Shown in pieces: positions 1 through 8,050 of a stretch of 64,000 bases of DNA (position 1 is its first letter; every line of letters begins with the position of its first letter). This DNA comes from an uncultured Eubacterium sp. Its GTDB lineage: Bacteria; Bacillota; Clostridia; Lachnospirales; CAG-274. The stretch spans positions 1-64,000 of the forward strand of contig URXK01000002.1 in NCBI GenBank assembly GCA_900551755.1. The letters run 5' to 3'. The notes below the pieces were generated by a model. The model did not search any database, was not told the origin of the DNA, and saw nothing but the letters and a program-made list of their open reading frames with translations. Position numbers and translations under genes: made by a program.

Positions 1-717
<717 letters not shown>

Positions 718-802
718 AAGTTTGCAGCTCTAAAATCTGCTAGCTGTTTTTTATAGTTGTTTTCTCAACTTGAATTGTTTGGGATTGAGTTTTATTCGTT
801 AA

Positions 803-825
803 GTTATTTAGTTTTCAATGTTCTG
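803..825 (-). promoter_or_regulatory. rRNA leader boxA-like motif
   Basis: On the minus strand this reads CAGAACATTGAAAACTAAAT followed by AAC. It closely resembles the TGTTCTTTGAAAACTAAATAA-type leader element found just upstream of 16S in Firmicutes rrn operons, which is associated with antitermination and processing. It sits about 90 bp upstream of the 16S start and downstream of the nearest promoter, as expected. The function is inferred from resemblance and position. Confidence 0.55.
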
Positions 826-834
826 ATTTGTTTC

Positions 835-851
835 GCTATCAATGTGACAGC
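835..851 (-). other. 5'-terminal hairpin of rRNA transcript P1
   Basis: On the minus strand GCTGTC (851-846) can pair with GATAGC (840-835) around a 5-nt loop, six pairs including one G-U. The hairpin begins 6 nt after the P1 -10 box, so at about +1 of the transcript. It is the weakest of the four hairpins that each follow an rRNA promoter. Confidence 0.45.
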
Positions 852-857
852 TTATTA

Positions 858-886
858 AGTATATCACATCTTTTAGCTTTTGTCAA
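858..886 (-). promoter_or_regulatory. rRNA promoter P1 (16S-proximal)
   Basis: Minus-strand sigma-A promoter: -35 TTGACA (886-881), exact 17-bp spacer, extended -10 TGATATACT (box 863-858). An A-rich UP-like tract lies just upstream of the -35. It drives the 16S operon to the left. Confidence 0.9.
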
Positions 887-924
887 GAACTTTTTTAACT
901 TTTTTTCAAAGTTTTTAGTTCTTA

Positions 925-949
925 CTGTTTTGACCTTTTTCGTCAACAG
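925..949 (-). other. 5'-terminal hairpin of rRNA transcript P2
   Basis: CTGTTGAC (949-942, minus) pairs with GTC-AA-AACAG (934-925), with a 2-nt bulge. It starts 7 nt downstream of the P2 -10 box, at about +1. The TTGAC inside it looks like a -35 but has no -10 at a proper distance. Confidence 0.5.
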
Positions 950-956
950 CTTGATT

Positions 957-985
957 ATTATATCATATCTTGTTGACTTTGTCAA
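957..985 (-). promoter_or_regulatory. rRNA promoter P2
   Basis: -35 TTGACA (985-980), exact 17-bp spacer and a consensus -10 TATAAT (962-957), preceded by TGA (extended -10). An A-rich tract lies upstream. The -35 box is 99 bp from the P1 -35, in the same orientation. Confidence 0.9.
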
Positions 986-1031
986 GAAGTTTTTTAAGTT
1001 TTTTCAAACTTATTTAGATTTAATATCGAAT

Positions 1032-1060
1032 GTTGTCATTGCTTCGCCAGAAGTGACAAC
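1032..1060 (-). other. 5'-terminal hairpin of rRNA transcript P3
   Basis: GTTGTCA (1060-1054, minus) pairs with TGACAAC (1038-1032). An inner CTTC/GAAG stem closes a 4-nt loop, with a 3-nt bulge on one side. It starts 6 nt after the P3 -10 box. Confidence 0.6.
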
Positions 1061-1066
1061 TTCAAT

Positions 1067-1095
1067 AGTTTATCACATTTCTTAACATTTGTCAA
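1067..1095 (-). promoter_or_regulatory. rRNA promoter P3
   Basis: -35 TTGACA (1095-1090), 17-bp spacer, -10 TAAACT (1072-1067), with the same A-rich upstream tract as P1 and P2. The -35 is 110 bp upstream of the P2 -35. Confidence 0.85.
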
Positions 1096-1140
1096 GAACT
1101 TTTTTTACTTTTTTAAAATTTATATTTAATCAAGTAATAT

Positions 1141-1166
1141 TTCGTTGCCATTTCATCAGCAACGAA
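1141..1166 (-). other. 5'-terminal hairpin of rRNA transcript P4
   Basis: Perfect 8-bp stem TTCGTTGC (1166-1159, minus) / GCAACGAA (1148-1141) with a 10-nt loop. It starts within about 5 nt of the P4 -10 box. Confidence 0.6.
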
Positions 1167-1170
1167 TGAT

Positions 1171-1199
1171 AGTTTACCACAACTTTAACCTTTTGTCAA
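1171..1199 (-). promoter_or_regulatory. rRNA promoter P4 (distal)
   Basis: -35 TTGACA (1199-1194), 17-bp spacer, -10 TAAACT (1176-1171). It is the outermost of four promoters spaced about 100-110 bp apart. It abuts the 3' end of the PHP gene, whose stop codon lies at 1207. Confidence 0.85.
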
Positions 1200-1206
1200 C
1201 AGTTTT

Positions 1207-1950
1207 TTATAAATTTTTGCAAATTTCTTTTTTAAAGCTTATAAACTCATCAAATTGCTTAGTATCATAGTTTATAACAAGCTCATTTGGCATATTAGCT
1301 TCCATTAAAAGTTTTTCACATCTTTCAAAATTACCAATATAAGTATGGTAATGAGAATCACTACCTAAAATAATAGGTAATCCTTGCTTTTTACACTCTT
1401 TCAATATTTCTATAGCTACAACTTCACCTCCTGCTCGTCCATTAGCAGGATTAAATGATGAATTATTAAGTTCCAATAAAGTATGTGTATCTCTTGCAGT
1501 TGTTACAACCTTCTTTACATTAATAGGATACCTTGGGTCTCCTGGGTGACCTATTATATTTATAAAAGGATTATTCATAACATTAATTAATGCTGCTGTA
1601 TTTTCTTCTTCTGTACCTGGATTGATACAAGGTATATGAAGGCTTGCAATAGCAATATCGAATTTCTTCATTATCTTCTTCCTTATTGACTTATCCAACT
1701 TACCTTCATAATCCATTATATTAAACTCTGCACCTTTAAATATTCTAACACCTTCTATATAATCAGGAATTACATTCAAATTTAAAAAATGCAACGGTCC
1801 ACAAGAACCAGGCATATTAGGAGCGTGGTCTGTCATACCTAAATACTCAATACCTATAGATGCCGCATAGTGAGCATTTTCTGTTATAGTGCTATATGCG
1901 TGTCCACTAGATATAGTGTGGGTGTGCATATCAATTTTATATTTTGCCAT
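1207..1950 (-). CDS. PHP-domain metal-dependent hydrolase (YcdX-like)
   Basis: 247 aa. The N terminus shows the PHP signature MHTHTISSGHAYS (residues 8-20). Later metal-ligand motifs are TDHAP (about 40-44), IASLH (about 100-104), IIGHPGD (about 132-138) and GSDSHYH (about 196-202). This is the layout of the YcdX/YcdX-like phosphoesterase branch, whose members hydrolyse phosphate esters with a tri-metal centre; the substrate here is unknown. The start is supported by AGAAAGG about 10 nt upstream. It is transcribed alone, toward the rRNA operon, and diverges from the small zinc-ribbon gene at 2041. No terminator is visible before the rRNA promoters, so readthrough into the rRNA unit is possible. 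Confidence 0.85.
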   Translation of the reverse strand: MAKYKIDMHTHTISSGHAYSTITENAHYAASIGIEYLGMTDHAPNMPGSCGPLHFLNLNVIPDYIEGVRIFKGAEFNIMDYEGKLDKSIRKKIMKKFDIAIASLHIPCINPGTEEENTAALINVMNNPFINIIGHPGDPRYPINVKKVVTTARDTHTLLELNNSSFNPANGRAGGEVVAIEILKECKKQGLPIILGSDSHYHTYIGNFERCEKLLMEANMPNELVINYDTKQFDEFISFKKEICKNL

Positions 1951-2040
1951 TTTATATCAGCCTTTCTAATAATTATCAGTATACAAATCAAAATAAATGC
2001 TTTATAATTAAATTAACATTCTAAAAAGGAGGTTTACCCT

Positions 2041-2271
2041 ATGAAAATATACAAAAGCGAAATTACAGTAATAAATAAAATAGATAAAGTAAAATGTAAT
2101 TGCTGTGGTAACGAAATAACTTCTGATGCTAACGGATATTCCTCCGATTATTTATCTGTCAGCAAAAGATGGGGATATAATAGTAGCTTTGACAATATAG
2201 AACACAATTTTGACTTGTGCGAAGATTGTTATAAAAAGTTAATAGGTACATTTAAAATACCTGTTGATTAA
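2041..2271 (+). CDS. Small zinc-ribbon-like protein, unknown function
   Basis: 76 aa, with a strong ribosome binding site (AAAGGAGG) about 9 nt before ATG. It has two paired-cysteine knuckles, CNCCG near residue 20 and CEDC near residue 61, suggesting one zinc site joined by a Ser/Tyr-rich loop. Small proteins of this form occur widely in Firmicutes without assigned function. Its stop overlaps the 3' end of the convergent comF gene by 4 bp. Its plus-strand orientation between two minus-strand genes suggests it is a stand-alone unit. Confidence 0.7.
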   Translation: MKIYKSEITVINKIDKVKCNCCGNEITSDANGYSSDYLSVSKRWGYNSSFDNIEHNFDLCEDCYKKLIGTFKIPVD

Positions 2272-2993
2272 TCTTCTCCCAAACAACTAAATGTGAAAAA
2301 ATCTACAAATAAAGCATTATTCTTTTTTAAAACCTTGCAACATTCATTTATAGTTGAACCAGTGGTAAAAATATCATCAATAATAAGAATTTTCTTATTT
2401 TCAACATTTACTCCATTTTTCAATCTAAAAGCACCTTTGATATTTTCCAACCTTTCTTTTTTATTCAAAGAATTTTGAGGATTAGTATTAATATGTCTTT
2501 CTAATAATCTGCAATATTTAATATTCATAGCTTTAGCTACAATTTTAGCCAATATTTCAGATTGATTATAGCCCCTGCTCCTATTTCTTTTAGGGTGCAG
2601 GGGTACAGCAGTTACATAATCATATTCTAATTTAATATTATCAATGGCATAGTCAGCCATAATTTTACCTATAACTTTTCCATTACTAAACAATCCCCTA
2701 TACTTAAATATACGAATGCTATCACGAACAGCACCCTTATACTCAAAAACAGAGTATCCCTTAGCAAAATAAAAGCTATTACTATTGCAAGCTCTACAAT
2801 TACCGTTATGATAAATTATTCGCCCACAAATTTTGCATCTTCTTACCTCTTTAATTTTAAATTGAGGCAAACAATTATTACAAAAATTTTCTTTGCTTGT
2901 GATGTTTAAAATTTCATTACAACCAATACATCGCTTAGGATATATAAGAGATAATATATCATTAAATATTGTCGCTAGTGGATTCATTTTCAT
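2268..2993 (-). CDS. comF: ComF-family phosphoribosyltransferase-like protein
   Basis: 241 aa. An N-terminal four-cysteine zinc module (CIGC about 22-25, CNNC about 38-41) is followed by a second pair (CKIC, CRAC). A C-terminal PRTase fold carries the PRPP loop ILIIDDIFTTGST (about 201-213). ComF proteins support DNA uptake in naturally competent bacteria and are also widespread in non-competent ones, so competence is not implied. The start lies inside the 3' end of ftsH (32-bp overlap) and no good Shine-Dalgarno is seen, so translational coupling to ftsH is likely. A second in-frame ATG two codons later (2987) is an alternative start. Confidence 0.88.
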   Translation of the reverse strand: MKMNPLATIFNDILSLIYPKRCIGCNEILNITSKENFCNNCLPQFKIKEVRRCKICGRIIYHNGNCRACNSNSFYFAKGYSVFEYKGAVRDSIRIFKYRGLFSNGKVIGKIMADYAIDNIKLEYDYVTAVPLHPKRNRSRGYNQSEILAKIVAKAMNIKYCRLLERHINTNPQNSLNKKERLENIKGAFRLKNGVNVENKKILIIDDIFTTGSTINECCKVLKKNNALFVDFFTFSCLGED

Positions 2994-4860
2994 TTTCTAC
3001 ACTATTATACTTTCTAAAAATTTCCATAAATTCTTCACCAGTAATATTTTCTCTTTCATATAAGAACATAGCAATTTCTTCTAATGCTTCCTTATTTTCT
3101 AAAAGCATATCCTTAGCTTTTTTATGGCAATCTCTAATAATAGAAAGAACCTCTCTATCAAGTTCAGCAATTGTACTTTCACCAACTAAAGCAACCTTAT
3201 CACCAGAAAGATACTTGTTTTGAACACTTTCAAGTGCCATCATATCAAATTTGTCACTCATACCATAAAGACTAATCATATTTCTAGCTAAATTAGTTGC
3301 CATTTCAATATCGTTGCTAGCACCTGTAGTAATAGAACCAAATTCTATTTCTTCTGCACTTCTACCAGCAAGATAAACAACAATTTTAGCTAATATTTCA
3401 TCTTTACTCATAAGATAGCGTTCTTCTTCTGGCATCTGCATTGTATAACCAAGTGAGCCCATAGTTCTAGGTATAATAGTAATCTTCTGAACAGGCTGAG
3501 CATTTTTCTGCAATGCAGCAGCAAGAGCGTGTCCAACTTCGTGGAAAGAAACAATTTTCTTTTCTTTGTCAGACATAATTCTATCTTTTTTCTCTTTACC
3601 AGCAATAACAACCTCAACAGACTCCATTAAATCCTCTTGCAAAATTTCACTTCTTCCAAGTCTAACAGCACGCAAAGCAGCCTCATTAACAATATTAGCA
3701 AGGTCAGCACCACTTGCACCACTTGTAGCAAGAGCAATTTTCTTAAGGTCAATATCAGAACCCTGTTTAACGCCCTTAATATGAACTTTCAATACTTCAA
3801 TACGACCCTTTAAATCAGGATTTTCAACAATAATTCTTCTGTCAAATCTACCAGGTCTTAATAAAGCTCTATCAAGAACCTCAGGTCTATTAGTTGCACC
3901 TAATATAACTACGCCCTTTGATGAATCAAAGCCGTCCATTTCAGACAAAAGCTGATTAAGAGTTTGGTCATTTGAACCAAATCTATTATCTCTTTTTTGA
4001 CCTACAGCATCAAGCTCATCAATAAACACAATACAAGGAGCATTTTCTTGAGCACTCTTAAATAACTCACGAACCCTTGATGCACCAACACCAACAAACA
4101 TTTCTTCAAAGTCTGAACCTGAAAGGCTCATAAATGTAACATTTGCCTCACCTGCAACAGCTCTAGCAAGTAAAGTTTTACCAGTACCTGGAGGTCCAAC
4201 AAGTAATGCACCCTTTGGTTGCTTTGCACCAATCTTCTTATATTTTTCAGGATTATGAAGAAAATCAATAATTTCATTCAAAGATTCCTTAGCCTCATCT
4301 TGACCAGCAACATCTGCAAAAGTAACACCTGTTTCCTTTTCCATATATACCTTAGCATTAGATTTGCCCATTCCTCCAACACCCATTTTGCCAACGGCAA
4401 AACGCATAATGAACATAAAACCAAGATACATAATTAAAATAGGTAATATCCAGCTAGTAAAGAATGATAAAATTGGAGAATTATACTGTATTGGAGAGTA
4501 AAATTCAACATTATGCTTTCTTAAAATAGGAACAAGCTCATCATAGCTAATTTTACCTACATAAAACTTGTCGTTACCAGCAACAAGTTTTTTATCATTT
4601 TCACCAAGCTTATCTGCATAAGGGTAAACAACAAGTTTATCTGACCTAAACTCTACTTTTTCAACTTTATTTTCTTCAACCCAATTTACAAATTCGCTGT
4701 AATTAAGTTCACTTTGGCTTCTCATCATCATTGTTGTAGACACAAGATTAAACAAGAAAGTTAAGCCTAAAGAAACAATAAGAATTTTTATAAATGTTTT
4801 AGAATCAGAATTACCTTTACCAGATTTATTTTTATTGTTATCATTACGGTTATTATCCAT
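2962..4860 (-). CDS. ftsH: ATP-dependent zinc metalloprotease FtsH
   Basis: 632 aa, normal length. A lysine/asparagine-rich cytoplasmic tail is followed by a membrane segment (about 23-45), an extracytoplasmic FtsH-ext domain, a second membrane segment (about 133-155), then the AAA+ module with Walker A GPPGTGKT (222-229), Walker [10 protein letters not shown] and the second region of homology ([20 protein letters not shown]). The protease zinc motif HEVGH follows at about 427. FtsH degrades misfolded membrane proteins and short-lived regulators as a membrane-anchored hexamer. The start has AGGGAGG 7 nt upstream. It forms a two-gene unit with comF, which overlaps its end. The tail is acidic and Ser/Glu/Asn-rich. 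Confidence 0.98.
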   Translation of the reverse strand: MDNNRNDNNKNKSGKGNSDSKTFIKILIVSLGLTFLFNLVSTTMMMRSQSELNYSEFVNWVEENKVEKVEFRSDKLVVYPYADKLGENDKKLVAGNDKFYVGKISYDELVPILRKHNVEFYSPIQYNSPILSFFTSWILPILIMYLGFMFIMRFAVGKMGVGGMGKSNAKVYMEKETGVTFADVAGQDEAKESLNEIIDFLHNPEKYKKIGAKQPKGALLVGPPGTGKTLLARAVAGEANVTFMSLSGSDFEEMFVGVGASRVRELFKSAQENAPCIVFIDELDAVGQKRDNRFGSNDQTLNQLLSEMDGFDSSKGVVILGATNRPEVLDRALLRPGRFDRRIIVENPDLKGRIEVLKVHIKGVKQGSDIDLKKIALATSGASGADLANIVNEAALRAVRLGRSEILQEDLMESVEVVIAGKEKKDRIMSDKEKKIVSFHEVGHALAAALQKNAQPVQKITIIPRTMGSLGYTMQMPEEERYLMSKDEILAKIVVYLAGRSAEEIEFGSITTGASNDIEMATNLARNMISLYGMSDKFDMMALESVQNKYLSGDKVALVGESTIAELDREVLSIIRDCHKKAKDMLLENKEALEEIAMFLYERENITGEEFMEIFRKYNSVENENESTSDNI

Positions 4861-4961
4861 AACTGACCCTCCCTTTTTTTATTTATGGAAATTTCCTAAA
4901 TATTCCATTACATTTATTTTATAACAATAACCGTTAATTTACAACAACTTATACAATTATT

Positions 4962-5837
4962 TTATAAATTTTTAATATTTGTTCCTGTATAATAATGCTT
5001 AAGAATAGTTTTATAATTATCTCCATTATTAGCCATATAACAAGCACCATATTGACTCATACCAACGCCGTGACCATAACCCTTAGTTGAAAAAACAATA
5101 TTATTTTTGTCAGTTGAAATTGTAAATGATGTTGATTTCAAGCCAAAAGTTTTTCTTATTTCATTTCCAGTATAAGTTTTTTCACCAACTTTAACAGCCT
5201 TAACATAACCAGCCTTTGTTTTTTCACTTATAACAGGATTACTGCCTCCAAATATTTTTGCAAAGCTATCTTTTGTAACAGAAACTCTATCATTAAAATA
5301 TGGTGATAACTCATCACCGTCAGATTTTACACTTTTTAAATAAGGTAAATCTTGAGTCCAAACATTTTGACATTCTTCTGTATAGCCATTAGTCGTTGAG
5401 CAAAATGTAGCAAGTATAGGCTCATTATTATATTCAAGTATTTCTCCAGCTGTTGCATAAACATCATCTTTTATTTTATTATAGTTTGTTTCAAAATTTT
5501 TACCCCATCTTTTTTTCATAATATCAACACTAATATATGCTTGAGCAATATCTTTGTATTTTATATTAGGATTAGCCCTTATTTGTCTTACTGCATAAGT
5601 TCTAGCAGCAACAGCTTGGGCCTTTAATGCCTCGTGAGGAAAATTATAAGGCATTTCACCAGCCACAACACCTATTACATAATCTTCAAGCTCCTTATCA
5701 ACAGATTTTGTTAAGTTATCAACATTTGTCACTTTTTCTTCAATAATGCTACAAGCTGGCATAACCTGTCCTTCGCTTATAACTATAGGCAAAAAAATAG
5801 ACATTGCCAAAATTCCCAAAAAAATATATTTTTTCAA
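4962..5837 (-). CDS. spoIID: Stage II sporulation protein D (SpoIID), peptidoglycan lytic transglycosylase
   Basis: 291 aa. It has an N-terminal signal/anchor (about 3-20), then the SpoIID core beginning VDKELEDYVIGVVAGEMP, whose glutamate in GEMP corresponds to the catalytic Glu, continuing with EALKAQAVAARTYA and ending with GYGHGVGMSQYGA. SpoIID strips stem-peptide-free glycan strands during forespore engulfment. It lies 16 bp downstream of murA, an arrangement also found in Bacillus (murAA-spoIID). No separate promoter fits in the gap, though a sporulation promoter inside murA cannot be excluded. It supports a spore-forming host. Confidence 0.95.
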   Translation of the reverse strand: MKKYIFLGILAMSIFLPIVISEGQVMPACSIIEEKVTNVDNLTKSVDKELEDYVIGVVAGEMPYNFPHEALKAQAVAARTYAVRQIRANPNIKYKDIAQAYISVDIMKKRWGKNFETNYNKIKDDVYATAGEILEYNNEPILATFCSTTNGYTEECQNVWTQDLPYLKSVKSDGDELSPYFNDRVSVTKDSFAKIFGGSNPVISEKTKAGYVKAVKVGEKTYTGNEIRKTFGLKSTSFTISTDKNNIVFSTKGYGHGVGMSQYGACYMANNGDNYKTILKHYYTGTNIKNL

Positions 5838-5853
5838 AATAACCTCCTAAATT

Positions 5854-7107
5854 TTAACTATCACAACTTAATCTTTTTATATTGCAACCTAAATCAGATA
5901 GTTTTCTTTCAAAACCCTCATACCCTCTATCTATAAAATGTATATTATTAATTTCAGTTATGCCTTCTGCTGTTAAGGCGGATATAACAAGAGCTGCACC
6001 TGCACGCAAATCTGTTGCCTCAACTTCAGCACCAATAAGTCTATCAACACCTCTAACTACAGCAGTTCTACCATCAACAGTAATGTTTGCACCCATTTTA
6101 ATTAACTCACCAATGTGCATAAAACGATTTTCAAACACAGTTTCATTTACTACACCAGTACCAGTACCACTAGCCATAAGTGCTGTAAATTGAGCCTGCA
6201 TATCTGTAGGAAAACCAGGATAAGGCATAGTTTTAATATCTGTATTGATAATTCTTTTATCTGCCTCAACTATAATAGAATTATTTTCTTCACTAACTTC
6301 TACCTCCATTTCTCTTAGTTTTAAAATAACGGGCTTAATATGTTCTGTAACAACATTATTAATTTTACACCTTCCCTTAGTTGCTGCTGCTGCAATCATA
6401 AAAGTGCCAGCCTCTATTCTATCTGGAATTATTTTATGCTTAACACCCTTTAATTCATCAACACCTTCAATAATAATAGTATCACTGCCAGCACCAGATA
6501 TTTTAGCCCCAGCTTTATTTAAAAAATCTGCTAAATCTACAATTTCTGGTTCAATAGCACAATTACTAATTACGGTTTTTCCTCTTGCTAAAACTCCAGC
6601 AAGAATAATATTTTCTGTTGCTCCAACACTAGGAAAATCCAAATAAATTTCTCCACCATTAAGATATTTTGCAAAAAGCTCAATTATTCCACCATCAAGA
6701 CATTGCTCTGCACCAAGTTTAGAAAAACCTTTTAAATGCAAATCCACAGGACGCTGACCAATGTTACAACCACCAGGCATAAACATTGACACATTTTTAA
6801 ATCTGCCAAGTAAAGCTCCAACTAACAAAAATGAGGCTCTAATTTCTCTAACCTTTTCACTAGGCAATCTATTTTTTATATTACTGCAATCAACTTTAAC
6901 ACAATTGTCAAACTCAACATAAGCACCGTAATATTTCAAAAGTTCAAGCATTGTATAAACATCACTTAATTTTGGAACATTATTTATTACACAAGTATCC
7001 GAAATAAGTAATGTTGCCGCAAGTATAGGCAGAGCTGAATTTTTTGAACCAGAAATATTTACACAACCATTAATATTGTTTCCACCCTCTACTATAAATT
7101 TTCCCAT
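5854..7107 (-). CDS. murA: UDP-N-acetylglucosamine 1-carboxyvinyltransferase MurA
   Basis: 417 aa from the ATG at 7107. A TTG four codons upstream (7119) is also open, but a GGGGG Shine-Dalgarno-like run sits between it and the ATG, so I prefer the ATG. The enzyme transfers enolpyruvate from PEP to UDP-GlcNAc, the first committed step of peptidoglycan synthesis. Diagnostic features are ISGSKNSALP (18-27), the catalytic-loop Cys114 in PGGCNIGQRP (fosfomycin target position, equivalent to E. coli Cys115), and FPTDMQAQ. The cysteine implies a fosfomycin-sensitive type. It is the first gene of a murA-spoIID unit. Confidence 0.97.
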   Translation of the reverse strand: MGKFIVEGGNNINGCVNISGSKNSALPILAATLLISDTCVINNVPKLSDVYTMLELLKYYGAYVEFDNCVKVDCSNIKNRLPSEKVREIRASFLLVGALLGRFKNVSMFMPGGCNIGQRPVDLHLKGFSKLGAEQCLDGGIIELFAKYLNGGEIYLDFPSVGATENIILAGVLARGKTVISNCAIEPEIVDLADFLNKAGAKISGAGSDTIIIEGVDELKGVKHKIIPDRIEAGTFMIAAAATKGRCKINNVVTEHIKPVILKLREMEVEVSEENNSIIVEADKRIINTDIKTMPYPGFPTDMQAQFTALMASGTGTGVVNETVFENRFMHIGELIKMGANITVDGRTAVVRGVDRLIGAEVEATDLRAGAALVISALTAEGITEINNIHFIDRGYEGFERKLSDLGCNIKRLSCDS

Positions 7108-7221
7108 AGCAACCCCCAAATTTAATCATCTTTTATTGCTGTAATAGTATTGCCAAAATACTAAATATGAAAACCTTGAAATTACAGCCAAAATTTTTTA
7201 AGTATAATAAATTTTTTTGAA

Positions 7222-7263
7222 ACAAAAAAAGAGCCGTTGCAAAGATTAACTTTGCAACAGCTC
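7222..7263 (-). terminator. Intrinsic terminator of the 7279-7740 gene
   Basis: A 14-bp stem GAGCTGTTGCAAAG/CTTTGCAACGGCTC with one mismatch spans 7231-7263. On the minus strand it is followed by a run of seven T (7230-7224). Confidence 0.85.
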
Positions 7264-7278
7264 TCAATCACTGCTGAA

Positions 7279-7740
7279 TTAATAAGCACAAGAAATATCA
7301 CTGTAAAGACAGTCGAATTTTTCTCTTTCTTCAGTTGTCATATATTCACCATATCTACTTATACCACTACCAAGAAAAGCCTCAGCTGTTTTCTTAGTAA
7401 CTTCATTATTAAGCCAAGCCTTAACACAGGTATAAGCACCTTCAATATTTCCAATGTTTTCAAGCATATTTATATATGCTCTCTGCATTTCTTCATCAGA
7501 AATATCAATTGCCAAATACTTTTCACAAGCATCAATAGCTTTTAAAGCATAATTAAATTTTGTATACCCAGAAAAATCAAAAAGTATACTATTACATCTT
7601 GCATAAACCTTAAGGTCATCCTTATCCATATCTAAAATAGATTCAAGAGCCATTTTGTTTGTCAACTTTTCCACATTCATCTTAAGGGCCTTAATGCCAC
7701 TTTCCATTACACTGTTATATTCATTCAAATATTTACTCAT
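7279..7740 (-). CDS. Uncharacterised helical protein
   Basis: 153 aa, not recognised. No signal peptide, membrane segment or metal motif is visible. The composition (regular Leu/Ala/Lys/Glu spacing) suggests an all-helical cytoplasmic protein, possibly of helical-repeat type, e.g. the segment DACEKYLAIDISDEEMQRAY. It is a single-gene unit with its own promoter (7808-7836) and terminator (7222-7263). The start codon is preceded by GGGG about 7 nt away. Codon usage resembles the neighbours. Confidence 0.6.
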   Translation of the reverse strand: MSKYLNEYNSVMESGIKALKMNVEKLTNKMALESILDMDKDDLKVYARCNSILFDFSGYTKFNYALKAIDACEKYLAIDISDEEMQRAYINMLENIGNIEGAYTCVKAWLNNEVTKKTAEAFLGSGISRYGEYMTTEEREKFDCLYSDISCAY

Positions 7741-7807
7741 AATACATACCCCATTTTCTACAAAACAGCAGTGATAAGATAAATATCGTTAATTTATCTA
7801 CAAGCAT

Positions 7808-7836
7808 ATTATACTATGTTTGTGGATAAAAAACAA
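7808..7836 (-). promoter_or_regulatory. Sigma-A-type promoter for the 7279-7740 gene
   Basis: -35 TTGTTT (7836-7831), 17-bp spacer, -10 TATAAT (7813-7808), about 70 bp upstream of the start codon. The rest of the 310-bp gap up to 8050 holds only the terminator at 7986-8028; I see nothing else in it. Confidence 0.6.
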
Positions 7837-7985
7837 CCAAAAACTCAAGTTGTAATATTTGTGAAAACTAGCACTGTTTAATAATTGTTCATTATTTTTT
7901 GTTAAAAATGCTTATTAAATAGCAAACCTTCTTATTTTGATGAACATATCAAACATAAGTAATAGCCTATATGACTAAAAAACAT

Positions 7986-8028
7986 CAAAAAAATGGTGTA
8001 ATTGATAGATATTTTCATCAATTACACC
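7986..8028 (-). terminator. Intrinsic terminator of the SLH surface-protein gene
   Basis: A perfect 12-bp stem GGTGTAATTGAT/ATCAATTACACC (7995-8028) with a 10-nt loop, followed on the minus strand by a T-rich tract (complement of 7993-7986). Confidence 0.85.
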
Positions 8029-8050
8029 ATATATATTTTCAAAATATTTA

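Noticed and set aside
941..946. Extra -35-like TTGACG in the rRNA promoter region
   Set aside because: There is no -10 at a suitable distance; it is part of the hairpin at 925-949.
828..1085. Plus-strand 85-aa Phe-rich frame
   Set aside because: It reads through the repeated rRNA promoter region; its Phe/Lys bias reflects the A/T tracts.
5882..6646. Several plus-strand frames opposite murA (also opposite ecfT, rbgA, yggS and trp-type ABC genes)
   Set aside because: They are shadows of well-supported minus-strand genes, without ribosome binding sites or recognisable domains.
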